A DNA stretch of 64,000 nucleotides from a bacterium (GTDB lineage Bacteria; Bacillota; Bacilli; Lactobacillales; Streptococcaceae), in contig CAJNDF010000007.1 in NCBI GenBank assembly GCA_905221455.1, positions 80,207 to 144,206 of the forward strand. Reading direction: 5' to 3'. Below, piece by piece: positions 34,383 through 42,703 of this stretch. Numbering within the stretch: position 1 is the stretch's first letter; each line of letters starts with the position of its first letter. Position numbers and translations under genes: made by a program. Under the pieces are notes generated by a model that was not told the DNA's origin, did not search any database, and saw only the letters and a list, made by a program, of their open reading frames with translations.

Positions 34383-35552
34383 TTATTTAACCACAACCAC
34401 TTTATAATATTCGTTTGAGTGTGGAGATTCAATCTTAATTTTTTCACCGTATAAACCATCGATTTCTTTATCCAGATAATCTGAAACTCCTGATGGCAAG
34501 CGTTTCATCTTAAGAATTTCACCAGATTGATCCGCATAGGCTAGGATGTGATAGTGGGCTGTAGCCATACCATCATCAATCAATACAAAATAGCCTGTTT
34601 TAAGCTTACCTTGCTCATTTTCTAAATAGTATAGTTTATTATTATTGATTGTAAAGTGGGTAGCTCCAAGACGAAGTCGTGCACCTGGATTTTCTAAATA
34701 GACATCATTACCAACTTTTTTAATCTCTGAATAGGTTGTCATTGCTGGGATATTAACCACACGATGTCCATTTTCATCAAAGTAGTAGCGATTTGGTAAG
34801 TTTTGGAAGTTCTGTACAACTGCCTTAGGATCAATTTCTTGTCCTTCTTCTTTATTATCCACTAAAGCTAAGGTAGTATTTGCAACCTCATCCCCATATT
34901 TGTTAGAGAACTTCTTGAACTCTGGTCTGATATACCAAGCATTTTTTTCAATAATAACATCGTCACCTTTAGCATTTAGCAAATATTCTTGCCCATCTCC
35001 AAGTTTGACAATATCATGAATATTGTATCCAGCATCTTTTCTATTTGCTAGATAGCCATCCTTACCAATGACATAACTTTCCCCATCACTGGCTGGAACA
35101 GCTCTATCTGCGACCATAGCACCTGATTTTTCAAAGTAAGACCATTTACCATCTATGAACACCCAACCTGTCATCATAGAACCACTAAAATGAAGATAGT
35201 ACCATGTAGACCCTTCTTTGTACCAACCTGTACGCATGGCGCCACTATCTGCTAGTGAGTACCATGTGCTACCTTCCTTGTACCAGCCAGTGCGCATAGC
35301 ACCACTGTCTGCTAGTGAATACCATGTGTTACCGTCTTTGAACCAGCCTGTCTGCATTTTACCAGAACCGTCAAAGTGGTACCAAGAACCAGCATTTTGC
35401 ACCCATTTATCCTTAGCTAAACTGCCATCTTGTGAAAGATTCCAGTCAGCACCATTTTTAACCCAAGTATCTGCAGCCTGTGCTTGGTTGATAGACAAAA
35501 GTAGACCAGCACCTGCAAGCAAGCCAAGTGTAAGTAGTTTAGATTTTTTCAT
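34383..35552 (-). CDS. Choline-binding protein with N-terminal repeats and an unassigned C-terminal domain
   Basis: The 389-residue protein has a signal peptide (about 1-27, ending QAQAA). About six choline-binding repeats follow at residues 30-155 (GWYKEGSTWYSLADSGAMRT occurs twice in tandem). The C-terminal 230 residues form a domain I do not recognise, with many Tyr and Lys and the repeated look of YLENEQGKLKTGYFV. Most choline-binding proteins of this group carry the repeats at the C-terminus, so the reversed order is of note. ATG 35552 has AAAGGAGG upstream. Confidence 0.8.
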   Translation of the reverse strand: MKKSKLLTLGLLAGAGLLLSINQAQAADTWVKNGADWNLSQDGSLAKDKWVQNAGSWYHFDGSGKMQTGWFKDGNTWYSLADSGAMRTGWYKEGSTWYSLADSGAMRTGWYKEGSTWYYLHFSGSMMTGWVFIDGKWSYFEKSGAMVADRAVPASDGESYVIGKDGYLANRKDAGYNIHDIVKLGDGQEYLLNAKGDDVIIEKNAWYIRPEFKKFSNKYGDEVANTTLALVDNKEEGQEIDPKAVVQNFQNLPNRYYFDENGHRVVNIPAMTTYSEIKKVGNDVYLENPGARLRLGATHFTINNNKLYYLENEQGKLKTGYFVLIDDGMATAHYHILAYADQSGEILKMKRLPSGVSDYLDKEIDGLYGEKIKIESPHSNEYYKVVVVK

Positions 35553-35664
35553 AGCCATTTCCTCCTTTATTGAATAGCTATAAGAGGGTTTCCCCTCTTT
35601 ATTTAGCTATATTCTAATACTTTTCATTGTCAAAGTCAATAATATTGTGAAAAATTAGACAATA

Positions 35665-36523
35665 TTACCAATATCTACGAATTGTATTTTGATCCATTCC
35701 ATATTGATTCATATAAGAAACATATTGACCTGGACGTGGAGCATGAACTACATTTCCACCACCAACATAAATACCCACATGTTGATTTGAACCTTGGTCG
35801 CCATTGTACAATATTAAATCTCCAGGAAGTTGTGAACCACTATATATAAATTTCCCTCCTTCAGCTTGTTCTCCAGTTGTTCTACCAATATAAATATCGA
35901 ACTTAGCATGAATAGCCATCGTAAATCCTGAGCAATCTACACCCTTATCCAAGTCTGCCCCACCCCAAACATATGGGATTTTCCCTACAAATGTCTTTGC
36001 GTATTCACCAAGTGCCTGTCCACGATTTTCTACCCATACACCACTGGCTCTAAAGAAGTATGGCGTACCATTCACACGTTGATAACCAGTGACCATAGCA
36101 CCACTAGCAGATAAGTAGTAATAATTACCATCAGGTTGAATCCAAGTATTTTCTTTCATCCATCCTTGGTCATCAAAATAGTACCACTTGTCATCTAATT
36201 GTTCCCAATTTTTAGCATAACCACCTGAACCGTATTTAAACCACCATTTACCATTGGTTTGCATCCATGTTCCTTTCGGATCACGATATTGATTGAAAGC
36301 TTTCTTCTCTTGATTACCCTCTGCTTGAGTTTCTTTATCTTCAAAACCAATCAATTTTACTTGATCAGCTTCTTCAGCTTTTATCTTGCCTTGATTAACT
36401 AATTGAGCAATCGCTTCTTTCTCACTTGCTGATGGGGAATCAGCATAGGCTACCGTAGTATTTGCTAAGAGAAGGCCTCCTGCAAGAACTAATAAACTAG
36501 AATAAAGATATTTTTTTCATCAT
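35665..36523 (-). pseudogene. Choline-binding NlpC/P60 (or CHAP-like) hydrolase with frameshift in the signal peptide
   Basis: The main frame (35665-36354 and upstream to about 36500) encodes choline-binding repeats (WWFKYGSGGYAKNW to FFRASGVWVENRG) and a C-terminal NlpC/P60 peptidase domain with Cys in DKGVDCSGFTM, His in QHVGIYVG and HAPRPG. It also holds a signal peptide core (SSLLVLAGGLLLANTTVAYA), but no start codon in frame. The ATGATG with AAAGGA site at 36518-36523 is in another frame and stops after eight codons. Removing one A from the seven-A run (36511-36517 as T on the plus strand) joins them as MMKKYLYSSLLVLAGGLL. So the gene is off in this sequence by one base: phase variation, a recent loss or a sequence error. 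Confidence 0.8.
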
Positions 36524-36689
36524 AAAAATCCTTTCTTTTTCTCCTTTTTGGAGATTGATTTTTTCTGACTCTATTATATCCCTTATTTCTCCTCAGATTT
36601 CTACTGTCCCTAGAAAGACTAAATCTGTTCCTAAACGGTCACTTGAACCAAAGAAAAATTCCAAAGCAAGTGCCTTGGAACTCCTATAT

Positions 36690-37346
36690 CTACTCAACAA
36701 TCACTTTTGTCATATCAAGAGCCATTGGTTGATAGTATACATCAGGGTGCTTATTATCCCTAATAATCTCACCGTATTCAACAAAACCAAACGATTTATA
36801 AAAATTAATCACTTTATCTTCATTGACACTATCCAAATAAACCATTTTACCCCCTAAAATGCTCTGGGCTAATTGAATTTTTTCAACCACTAATTCCATA
36901 ACTTGCTGACCAGTAATTTTATTAAAGTGTAAATTTCTACCAAATTGGGCAATCAAAAGTCCTGGTATATAATTTAAGTTTCTCGCGTTTTTCCCACTTA
37001 AAACAAAAGATTTTTTGTTATCATTATCTAATTCTTGAACATTAACAATTTTTAATGTTAGTGTAAAAAAACCTAAAATCTCAAATCTATCTCCTGATAT
37101 CTCTTGATCAATAATAATAAAATTTCTCGATTTATGTGTCAGCTCTGTTGTAATTGCGTCATTTTTAAGATACTCTAACATATCCTCATTTTTACCAAAC
37201 GACACTTGCTCAGAAACAATCTTAGAGAAGTTCTCACGGACTTTTTGACGTATTCTCCGTTCATTAGTATATTCAGGATTTCTAGTAATAACGGTTTGTC
37301 GTATAAACTTGATGACATCCCCTAGTGGTAAGGCATATAATTTCAT
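36690..37346 (-). CDS. GNAT-like acetyltransferase, possible toxin of a toxin-antitoxin pair
   Basis: The 218-residue protein has a late GNAT-like core: PGLLIAQFGRNLHFNKITG with a Q-x-G-type acetyl-CoA loop, then LGGKMVYLDSVNEDKVINFY and the FGFVEYGE end. The first 90 residues are unassigned. It starts 3 bp after a 53-codon gene on the same strand. GNAT toxins paired with small antitoxins are known (TacT, AtaT), though those antitoxins are DUF1778 proteins and this partner is not obviously one. The pair lies between choline-binding protein genes and acpP, a variable site. Toxin function is inference. Confidence 0.65.
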   Translation of the reverse strand: MKLYALPLGDVIKFIRQTVITRNPEYTNERRIRQKVRENFSKIVSEQVSFGKNEDMLEYLKNDAITTELTHKSRNFIIIDQEISGDRFEILGFFTLTLKIVNVQELDNDNKKSFVLSGKNARNLNYIPGLLIAQFGRNLHFNKITGQQVMELVVEKIQLAQSILGGKMVYLDSVNEDKVINFYKSFGFVEYGEIIRDNKHPDVYYQPMALDMTKVIVE

Positions 37347-37349
37347 ACT

Positions 37350-37511
37350 TTATCTTACCAGCTTCTCTAGACCTAGTAAGGAAGGTTGTTCTTGTTTATC
37401 TGTATTCTTTTTGATAATATCAAGCAACAAATCAGTTGATTTAGAGGCTTGAATTTTTTCAAAATCTTCTTTTGTGAGTGTGATATCACGAGTAATACTA
37501 AATGTAGCCAC
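37350..37511 (-). CDS. Small protein preceding the GNAT gene, possible antitoxin
   Basis: A 53-residue protein starting at GTG 37511 (V/M-ATFSITRDITLTKEDFEKI) with GGAAG seven bases upstream; the frame is open to 37544, but the GTG has the better site. The first part looks like a short strand-helix DNA-binding or dimer segment, the rest is Lys-rich and helical. The close spacing to the GNAT gene suggests a two-gene unit. Function is not established. Confidence 0.55.
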   Translation of the reverse strand: MATFSITRDITLTKEDFEKIQASKSTDLLLDIIKKNTDKQEQPSLLGLEKLVR

Positions 37512-37634
37512 GAGTATACTTCCTTTCTCTTCTAATAAGTCCATTATAACGTGTTTTTCCCATTTTTACAAGGATATCCGATATTCCTCATTTCTAAAAA
37601 CCATCTACTTCCGTTGTCTTGGAACTTCTTATCT

Positions 37635-37868
37635 TTATTTTCCTTGAATGATTTTAACCACATCTCCTACACTTTGGAGTTGGTCAATTTCCTCATCGCT
37701 GATTTCGATATTAAATTCATCTTCCAGTGTCAAGATAAACTCCATCAAGTCAACTGAGTCAGCATCCAAATCGTCTTTCAGACTCAAGGATTCTGTCACG
37801 ACAAAGTCCTCTCCCTGTCGCTCTTGGATAATGGTCACAATACGGTCAAAAATTTCTTTTTCTGTCAT
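37635..37868 (-). CDS. acpP: Acyl carrier protein
   Basis: The 77-residue acidic protein carries the 4'-phosphopantetheine attachment Ser in LDADSVDLMEF. It follows plsX by 5 bp. This is the extra acyl carrier protein beside plsX; the fatty acid synthesis cluster has its own elsewhere in this group. In context it probably works with PlsX in phospholipid acyl transfer, which is inference. Confidence 0.93.
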   Translation of the reverse strand: MTEKEIFDRIVTIIQERQGEDFVVTESLSLKDDLDADSVDLMEFILTLEDEFNIEISDEEIDQLQSVGDVVKIIQGK

Positions 37869-37873
37869 CTCTT

Positions 37874-38866
37874 TTATTCTCCTGAAAATTCACGCGCAGT
37901 CTGGGCAACTACGTCTGTTTCTAGCATGGTACGAATCTGGTGGATTGTACTATAAACAGCCTTGGCATCGCTTGAGCCATGAGTCTTAACAACCGGTGCC
38001 TTGACACCAAACAAGACCGCTCCACCAACATCTGAATAGTTGAGCTGTTTTTTCAAACCTCTGAGGCTGTCCTTGAGAAGAAGGGCTCCTAGTTTCGCTC
38101 GAAGACCACCACCTGTAATAGCTGTCTTGAGCAAGCCCATAATTCCCATGGCTGTCCCTTCAATGGATTTGAGCACAGCGTTTCCCGTGAAACCATCTGC
38201 CACAACAACATCCGCAACGCCATTCATCAAATCACGTGCTTCCACATTTCCGATAAAGTTTAAACTTTCATCAGCCACTAGTAATTCATAGGTTTCCTTA
38301 CGAAGCGGATCGCCCTTACTACTCTCTGTTCCGTTATTGAGCAAGCCAACACGTGGTTGCGCAATGCCACGGACATTTTTTGCATAGAAGGAACCGAGGA
38401 CAGCGTATTGATGGAGGTGCTGGGCTGTATTCTCCGCATTGGCACCGAGGTCCAGCATGTCAAAACCTTTCCCATCAATGGTCGGCAAGGTAGACATAAG
38501 CCCAGGACGGTCGATATTCTTGATACGACCCACGATGAAAAATCCTGCTGCTAGTAAGGCACCTGTATTCCCAGCTGAGAGGACAGCATCTGCTTCACCC
38601 TCTTTGACAGCCTTGGCTGCCAAGACCATGCTGGCATTTTTCTTCTTCCGAATAGCTCTCGTAGGTTCATCGTCTGAATCAATCTTCTCATCCGTATGAA
38701 TAATGCTGACGCGCTCTGCCGCTGTCAGATATTGCTTGATTTTGCTTTCATCTCCGTAGAGTTGAACCTCAATATCTGAAAAGTCAGCCAGGGCTTGATT
38801 GACCCCCTCAACGATGGCCTGAGGTGCGTAATCGCCCCCCATGGCATCTACTGCGATTTTTTTCAT
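37874..38866 (-). CDS. plsX: Phosphate acyltransferase PlsX
   Basis: The 330-residue enzyme makes acyl-phosphate from acyl-ACP for phosphatidic acid synthesis. Motifs: [16 protein letters not shown] at the start, [17 protein letters not shown] and [16 protein letters not shown] 38866 overlaps the recO stop by 4 nt (ATGA) and has an AGAGGAAAA site; ten extra upstream codons in frame lie within recO and are not needed. The order recO-plsX-acpP is as in pneumococci. Confidence 0.95.
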   Translation of the reverse strand: MKKIAVDAMGGDYAPQAIVEGVNQALADFSDIEVQLYGDESKIKQYLTAAERVSIIHTDEKIDSDDEPTRAIRKKKNASMVLAAKAVKEGEADAVLSAGNTGALLAAGFFIVGRIKNIDRPGLMSTLPTIDGKGFDMLDLGANAENTAQHLHQYAVLGSFYAKNVRGIAQPRVGLLNNGTESSKGDPLRKETYELLVADESLNFIGNVEARDLMNGVADVVVADGFTGNAVLKSIEGTAMGIMGLLKTAITGGGLRAKLGALLLKDSLRGLKKQLNYSDVGGAVLFGVKAPVVKTHGSSDAKAVYSTIHQIRTMLETDVVAQTAREFSGE

Positions 38867-39633
38867 TTGTTTTCCTCTTTTAGTAATTGTCCCCAATCTG
38901 CTAGGGAATCAATAAATTTCTTTGATTTTAGGTGAATCCCCACGTACTCTTCGTAGAGCTGGTCCATAAATTGTCGTAGCTCTTGCTTGATTTCAGGCTT
39001 GAGCGAAATGGTTTCCAAAGTCTCAAAATCAATGGCTTGAAATTGATTGAGCAGATAAGGGATATTGGGATTGAGATGGCAACGTCTCTCATCCTCATGA
39101 TAATGCTCTGGACAGAGACAGGCTCCATATTTGAAAGAAAAGTCAAAAGCCTGACCAACCCGATGACAAAAGACACACTCATTAAAATTGAGACTAATTC
39201 CAAACCGAGTCAAGATTTGAATTTCAAAGATATTGGTCAAAACCTGATAATCCAAGCCCGCTTCCATCAACTCCAAAGTCTTTTGCAAAAAAGCAAACAA
39301 GGGAGCATCCTGCTGATTATCCTGCAAACTCGCATCTGCAAGAGCTGCTATGTAGGTCGCATAGGCCATGACAAAGAGATCACTATTAATCTTGGGAAAG
39401 GTCATCACCTCATGGTAGTCCTCGATGTAGCTAAGCCCGTCATCATTGATTCGCAAGAGAAATCGTGCCAGCACCAAGGGTTGAATAACAGGCGCCAGTT
39501 TGGATTGACCAGCGTGTTTAACGAAAAACATCCGCTTACCAGCCTGCTCTGTAAAAATCTTGACTAGCTTGTCATCCTCACGAAAGTTACGATTGTAGAG
39601 CACCAAGCCTTGACTCGTGATAGACTGAATCAT
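38863..39633 (-). CDS. recO: DNA repair protein RecO
   Basis: The 256-residue protein helps load RecA at gaps with RecR. It has an N-terminal OB fold (about 1-80, [21 protein letters not shown]) and a four-Cys cluster in the C-terminal part (CVFCHRVGQ and CLCPEH). It overlaps araT upstream by 4 nt and plsX downstream by 4 nt, so the genes are tightly coupled. Confidence 0.94.
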   Translation of the reverse strand: MIQSITSQGLVLYNRNFREDDKLVKIFTEQAGKRMFFVKHAGQSKLAPVIQPLVLARFLLRINDDGLSYIEDYHEVMTFPKINSDLFVMAYATYIAALADASLQDNQQDAPLFAFLQKTLELMEAGLDYQVLTNIFEIQILTRFGISLNFNECVFCHRVGQAFDFSFKYGACLCPEHYHEDERRCHLNPNIPYLLNQFQAIDFETLETISLKPEIKQELRQFMDQLYEEYVGIHLKSKKFIDSLADWGQLLKEENK

Positions 39634-40799
39634 GCTTCTCTCATGTACTCCTCAAGTCGTTTCATGGCTTCTTTGATCGTCTCCATGCTGGCTGCATAAG
39701 ATAGGCGAACATAACCTTCCCCGTAACATCCAAAGGCTGCACCAGGGATAAAGGCAACGGCCTTCTTCTGGGCAAAATCCTTGAGAAAAACAAAGGAATC
39801 TTGATTGTAACCAGCTGGAATCTTAGCAAAGATATAGAAGGCACCGTCTGGTTTGATAATCTCAAATCCAAGAGCAGTCATCTTTTCGATGATATAATCT
39901 CGACGCTGGATGTATTCCTTCTTCATAGGTTCCGCATCGTTTTTACCAGCCGTCAAGGCTTCCACCGCAGCGTGTTGCGCCATGGTATTTGCGGCAGTCA
40001 CCAAGTACTGGTGGCTCTTGATTAACTGAGCTGTAAAGGCCGCAGGAGCGAAAATCAGCCCCAAACGCCAACCTGTCATAGCATGCGATTTAGATAAACC
40101 ATTGATAATGATAGCCTGATCTCTCAACATAGTTCCTAAAGACACATGGGCTTGCCCTGTGTAGGTCAATTCTGAGTAAACCTCATCACAGACAACGAAA
40201 ATCTCATACTTGCGTAAAACAGCTGCCAAGGCTTCCAACTGCTCCCGACTATAGGTAATTCCTGTCGGATTGGCTGGATAGTTGAGAATTACCGCCTTGA
40301 GCTTGTCTCCTTGCTCCAAAATAGCCTTTTCCAACATCTCAGGAGTCAAGACAAACCCATTTTCAGTTGTGTCAATCTCGACAATCTCTGCCCCAACTAG
40401 ATTGACAATCGGTTCATAACCTGGATAAGCAGGAGCTGGCAAGAGCACCTTGTCTCCCTCTTCCAAAATAGCAGTCAAAGTCGCAGACAATGCCTCTGTC
40501 GCCCCAATTGTAACCAAGATTTCATTTTCAGGAGCATAGTCCAGTTGGTATTTTTCCTTAACAAAATCACTGGCTGCCTGACGTAAGGTCAGCAGACCAC
40601 TCATCCCTGTATAGTAGGATTGGTTCTGGTCAATGGCTCGCTTGGCCGCCTCCTTGACATGATCTGGCGTTGTAAAATCAGGTTCCCCCAAGGTCAAACG
40701 CAAGACCCCAGGAATCTCCGAAATAGCCTGGTCAAACTGACGAATCAACGAAACTTGAATCTTATCTAACTGTTTATTAAAGCGCTTAGTTAAATCCAT
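39630..40799 (-). CDS. araT: Aromatic/broad-range aminotransferase (class I)
   Basis: The 389-residue pyridoxal-phosphate enzyme has the class I aminotransferase pattern: [14 protein letters not shown] at the start, [17 protein letters not shown], and the catalytic Lys in [14 protein letters not shown]. Related streptococcal and lactococcal AraT enzymes use aromatic amino acids; substrate is by family. It is first in the araT-recO-plsX-acpP series. AGGAGGTAT precedes ATG 40799. Confidence 0.88.
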   Translation of the reverse strand: MDLTKRFNKQLDKIQVSLIRQFDQAISEIPGVLRLTLGEPDFTTPDHVKEAAKRAIDQNQSYYTGMSGLLTLRQAASDFVKEKYQLDYAPENEILVTIGATEALSATLTAILEEGDKVLLPAPAYPGYEPIVNLVGAEIVEIDTTENGFVLTPEMLEKAILEQGDKLKAVILNYPANPTGITYSREQLEALAAVLRKYEIFVVCDEVYSELTYTGQAHVSLGTMLRDQAIIINGLSKSHAMTGWRLGLIFAPAAFTAQLIKSHQYLVTAANTMAQHAAVEALTAGKNDAEPMKKEYIQRRDYIIEKMTALGFEIIKPDGAFYIFAKIPAGYNQDSFVFLKDFAQKKAVAFIPGAAFGCYGEGYVRLSYAASMETIKEAMKRLEEYMREA

Positions 40800-41139
40800 A
40801 GATACCTCCTACTTTCGAAACGTATCTCTATTATACTACAAAAGCCCCCCGACCGCAAAAATACATGATAGAATAACGCTAGCATAACAAATTGAAGTAT
40901 TTAAAATGGATTTATTGCAACTCCACTAACGGACTTAGTTTGGATTAGATAAGCACGACAAAAAAATACCAGAGGTGGAGCTCTAGTATCTTTGTTTTTG
41001 CCAAGACTTCGTTACAGTTCTTGTAAAATTATTATCACATGATTAGCGCTACTTGTCAAATAATTGTTAGCTCCACTTTCTATTTTACTTTTCCTGTTTA
41101 CAGGTCTATAATGGTAACAGATTCTATTTGGAGGTTCTT
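40800..41139. other. Divergent spacer between araT and the YeiH-type gene
   Basis: 340 bp without a gene. It holds a hairpin (40966-40990: AATACCAGAG / CTCTAGTATC with a G-U pair) with T-rich flanks on both sides, and presumably the two divergent promoters. I see no operator that I can name. Confidence 0.5.
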
Positions 41140-42150
41140 ATGTCATTTCTATCAAAAAATGGAGCAGGCATCTTGGCCTGCCTTCTCATTTCCATCCTAT
41201 CTTGGTACTTAGGAGGATTCTTCCCTGTCATTGGCGCGCCCGTCTTTGCGATTTTTATGGGCATGCTTCTCCATCCCTTTCTTTCGTCCTATAAACAACT
41301 GGATGCGGGATTGACCTTTAGTTCCAAGAAATTGCTCCAGTATGCCGTTATCTTGCTTGGTTTTGGTCTCAATATCTCGCAAGTCTTCGCAGTTGGGCAA
41401 TCTTCGCTCCCTGTCATCCTGTCCACCATTTCAATAGCCTTGATTGTTGCCTACCTCTTCCAGCGTTTCTTTGCACTGGATACAAAACTGGCTACCTTGA
41501 TTGGAGTTGGTTCTTCTATCTGTGGGGGCTCTGCCATTGCTGCGACAGCGCCCGTTATCCATGCCAAAGAAAAGGAAGTCGCCCAAGCCATCTCCGTTAT
41601 CTTTTTCTTCAATGTCTTGGCTGCGCTCATCTTTCCAACCCTCGGAACCTGGCTTCACCTATCCAATGACGGGTTCGCCCTCTTTGCAGGAACTGCGGTC
41701 AATGATACTTCCTCTGTAACGGCTACCGCCAGCGCCTGGGACAGTCTCTACCAGACTAATACTCTCGAATCCGCAACTATTGTCAAACTCACACGTACTC
41801 TGGCTATCATTCCCATCACTCTCTTTCTCTCCTACTGGCAAAGTCGCCAACAAGAAAATAAGCAAGGATTGCAACTGAAAAAAGTCTTCCCACTTTTTAT
41901 CCTTTACTTTATCCTTGCCTCTCTCCTAACCACCCTACTGACCTCTCTTGGTGTGTCCAGTAGTTTCTTTACCCCTCTCAAACAACTCTCCAAATTCCTC
42001 ATTATCATGGCCATGAGTGCTATCGGTCTCAAAACAAATCTGGTAGCTATGGTCAAATCCAGTGGAAAATCCATTATCCTCGGAGCCATTTGCTGGATTG
42101 CCATCATCCTCACCAGTCTTGGGATGCAGACCCTTATCGGCATTTTCTAA
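41140..42150 (+). CDS. YeiH-family putative sulfate exporter (UPF0324)
   Basis: The 336-residue protein is very hydrophobic with ten or so membrane segments. Motifs [19 protein letters not shown] and [12 protein letters not shown] are those of the YeiH/COG2855 family, described as putative sulfate exporters with no proven substrate. It is the only large plus-strand gene between 11.5 and 45 kb. I chose ATG 41140 with GGAGG five bases upstream; four upstream codons are less likely. Confidence 0.88.
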   Translation: MSFLSKNGAGILACLLISILSWYLGGFFPVIGAPVFAIFMGMLLHPFLSSYKQLDAGLTFSSKKLLQYAVILLGFGLNISQVFAVGQSSLPVILSTISIALIVAYLFQRFFALDTKLATLIGVGSSICGGSAIAATAPVIHAKEKEVAQAISVIFFFNVLAALIFPTLGTWLHLSNDGFALFAGTAVNDTSSVTATASAWDSLYQTNTLESATIVKLTRTLAIIPITLFLSYWQSRQQENKQGLQLKKVFPLFILYFILASLLTTLLTSLGVSSSFFTPLKQLSKFLIIMAMSAIGLKTNLVAMVKSSGKSIILGAICWIAIILTSLGMQTLIGIF

Positions 42151-42153
42151 CAC

Positions 42154-42180
42154 AAAAGGTAGCCCACCAGCTACCTTTTT
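42154..42180. terminator. Bidirectional terminator
   Basis: AAAAGGTAGC pairs with GCTACCTTTT, loop CCACCA, T-run on the plus strand and A-run on the other side. It serves the convergent YeiH-type and CoA-binding protein genes. Confidence 0.85.
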
Positions 42181-42181
42181 C

Positions 42182-42619
42182 TTATGCTTCCTCAATCAAG
42201 CGTGTATGTTCTCTCTTGATGCAGCGATTCATCACGATGTCATCACATCCACCAGCACGCAAGATTTCTTCCGCTTCTAGACTTTCAAGCCCCAGTTGTG
42301 CCCAAAAAATCTTGGCATCAGCCTTGAGAAAATCACGCGCCACATCTGGCAGAAACTCACTGCGACGGTAAACATTGACAATATCTACAGGAAAAGGAAT
42401 CTCAGCGAGGCTAGCATAAGCCTTTTCACCCAAGATTTCGCCACCTGCCGCCTTGGGATTGACTGGGATGATTTTATAACCCCGAGCCTGCATTTCCTTG
42501 GTTACTCGATTGCTAGTTGTTTCCTCACGGTCTGACAAGCCCACCACAACAAGAGTTGTACTCGTTGCTAAATACTGACGAATCACGCCATCACTTGGAT
42601 TGATAAATTCTTGACTCAT
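42182..42619 (-). CDS. CoA-binding domain protein
   Basis: The 145-residue protein is a single Rossmann-like CoA-binding domain (COG1832 family), seen in TLVVVGLSDREETTSNRVTKEMQ and GYKIIPVNPKAAGGEILGE. The role of this family is not known. It follows polA on the chromosome but polA lies upstream on the same strand, 84 bp away, so they may be co-transcribed. Length is normal. Confidence 0.85.
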   Translation of the reverse strand: MSQEFINPSDGVIRQYLATSTTLVVVGLSDREETTSNRVTKEMQARGYKIIPVNPKAAGGEILGEKAYASLAEIPFPVDIVNVYRRSEFLPDVARDFLKADAKIFWAQLGLESLEAEEILRAGGCDDIVMNRCIKREHTRLIEEA

Positions 42620-42703
42620 AGAAATTCTCCTTTTTCATCAGTATAGCACAATTTGAAAAGGCTTGCAGAATTCTACTACAAAAAAGGAGGACTAGCCCCC
42701 TTT

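Noticed and set aside
41209..42195. Minus-strand frames over the YeiH-type gene
   Set aside because: Highly charged shadow frames of a membrane protein gene, no start signals.
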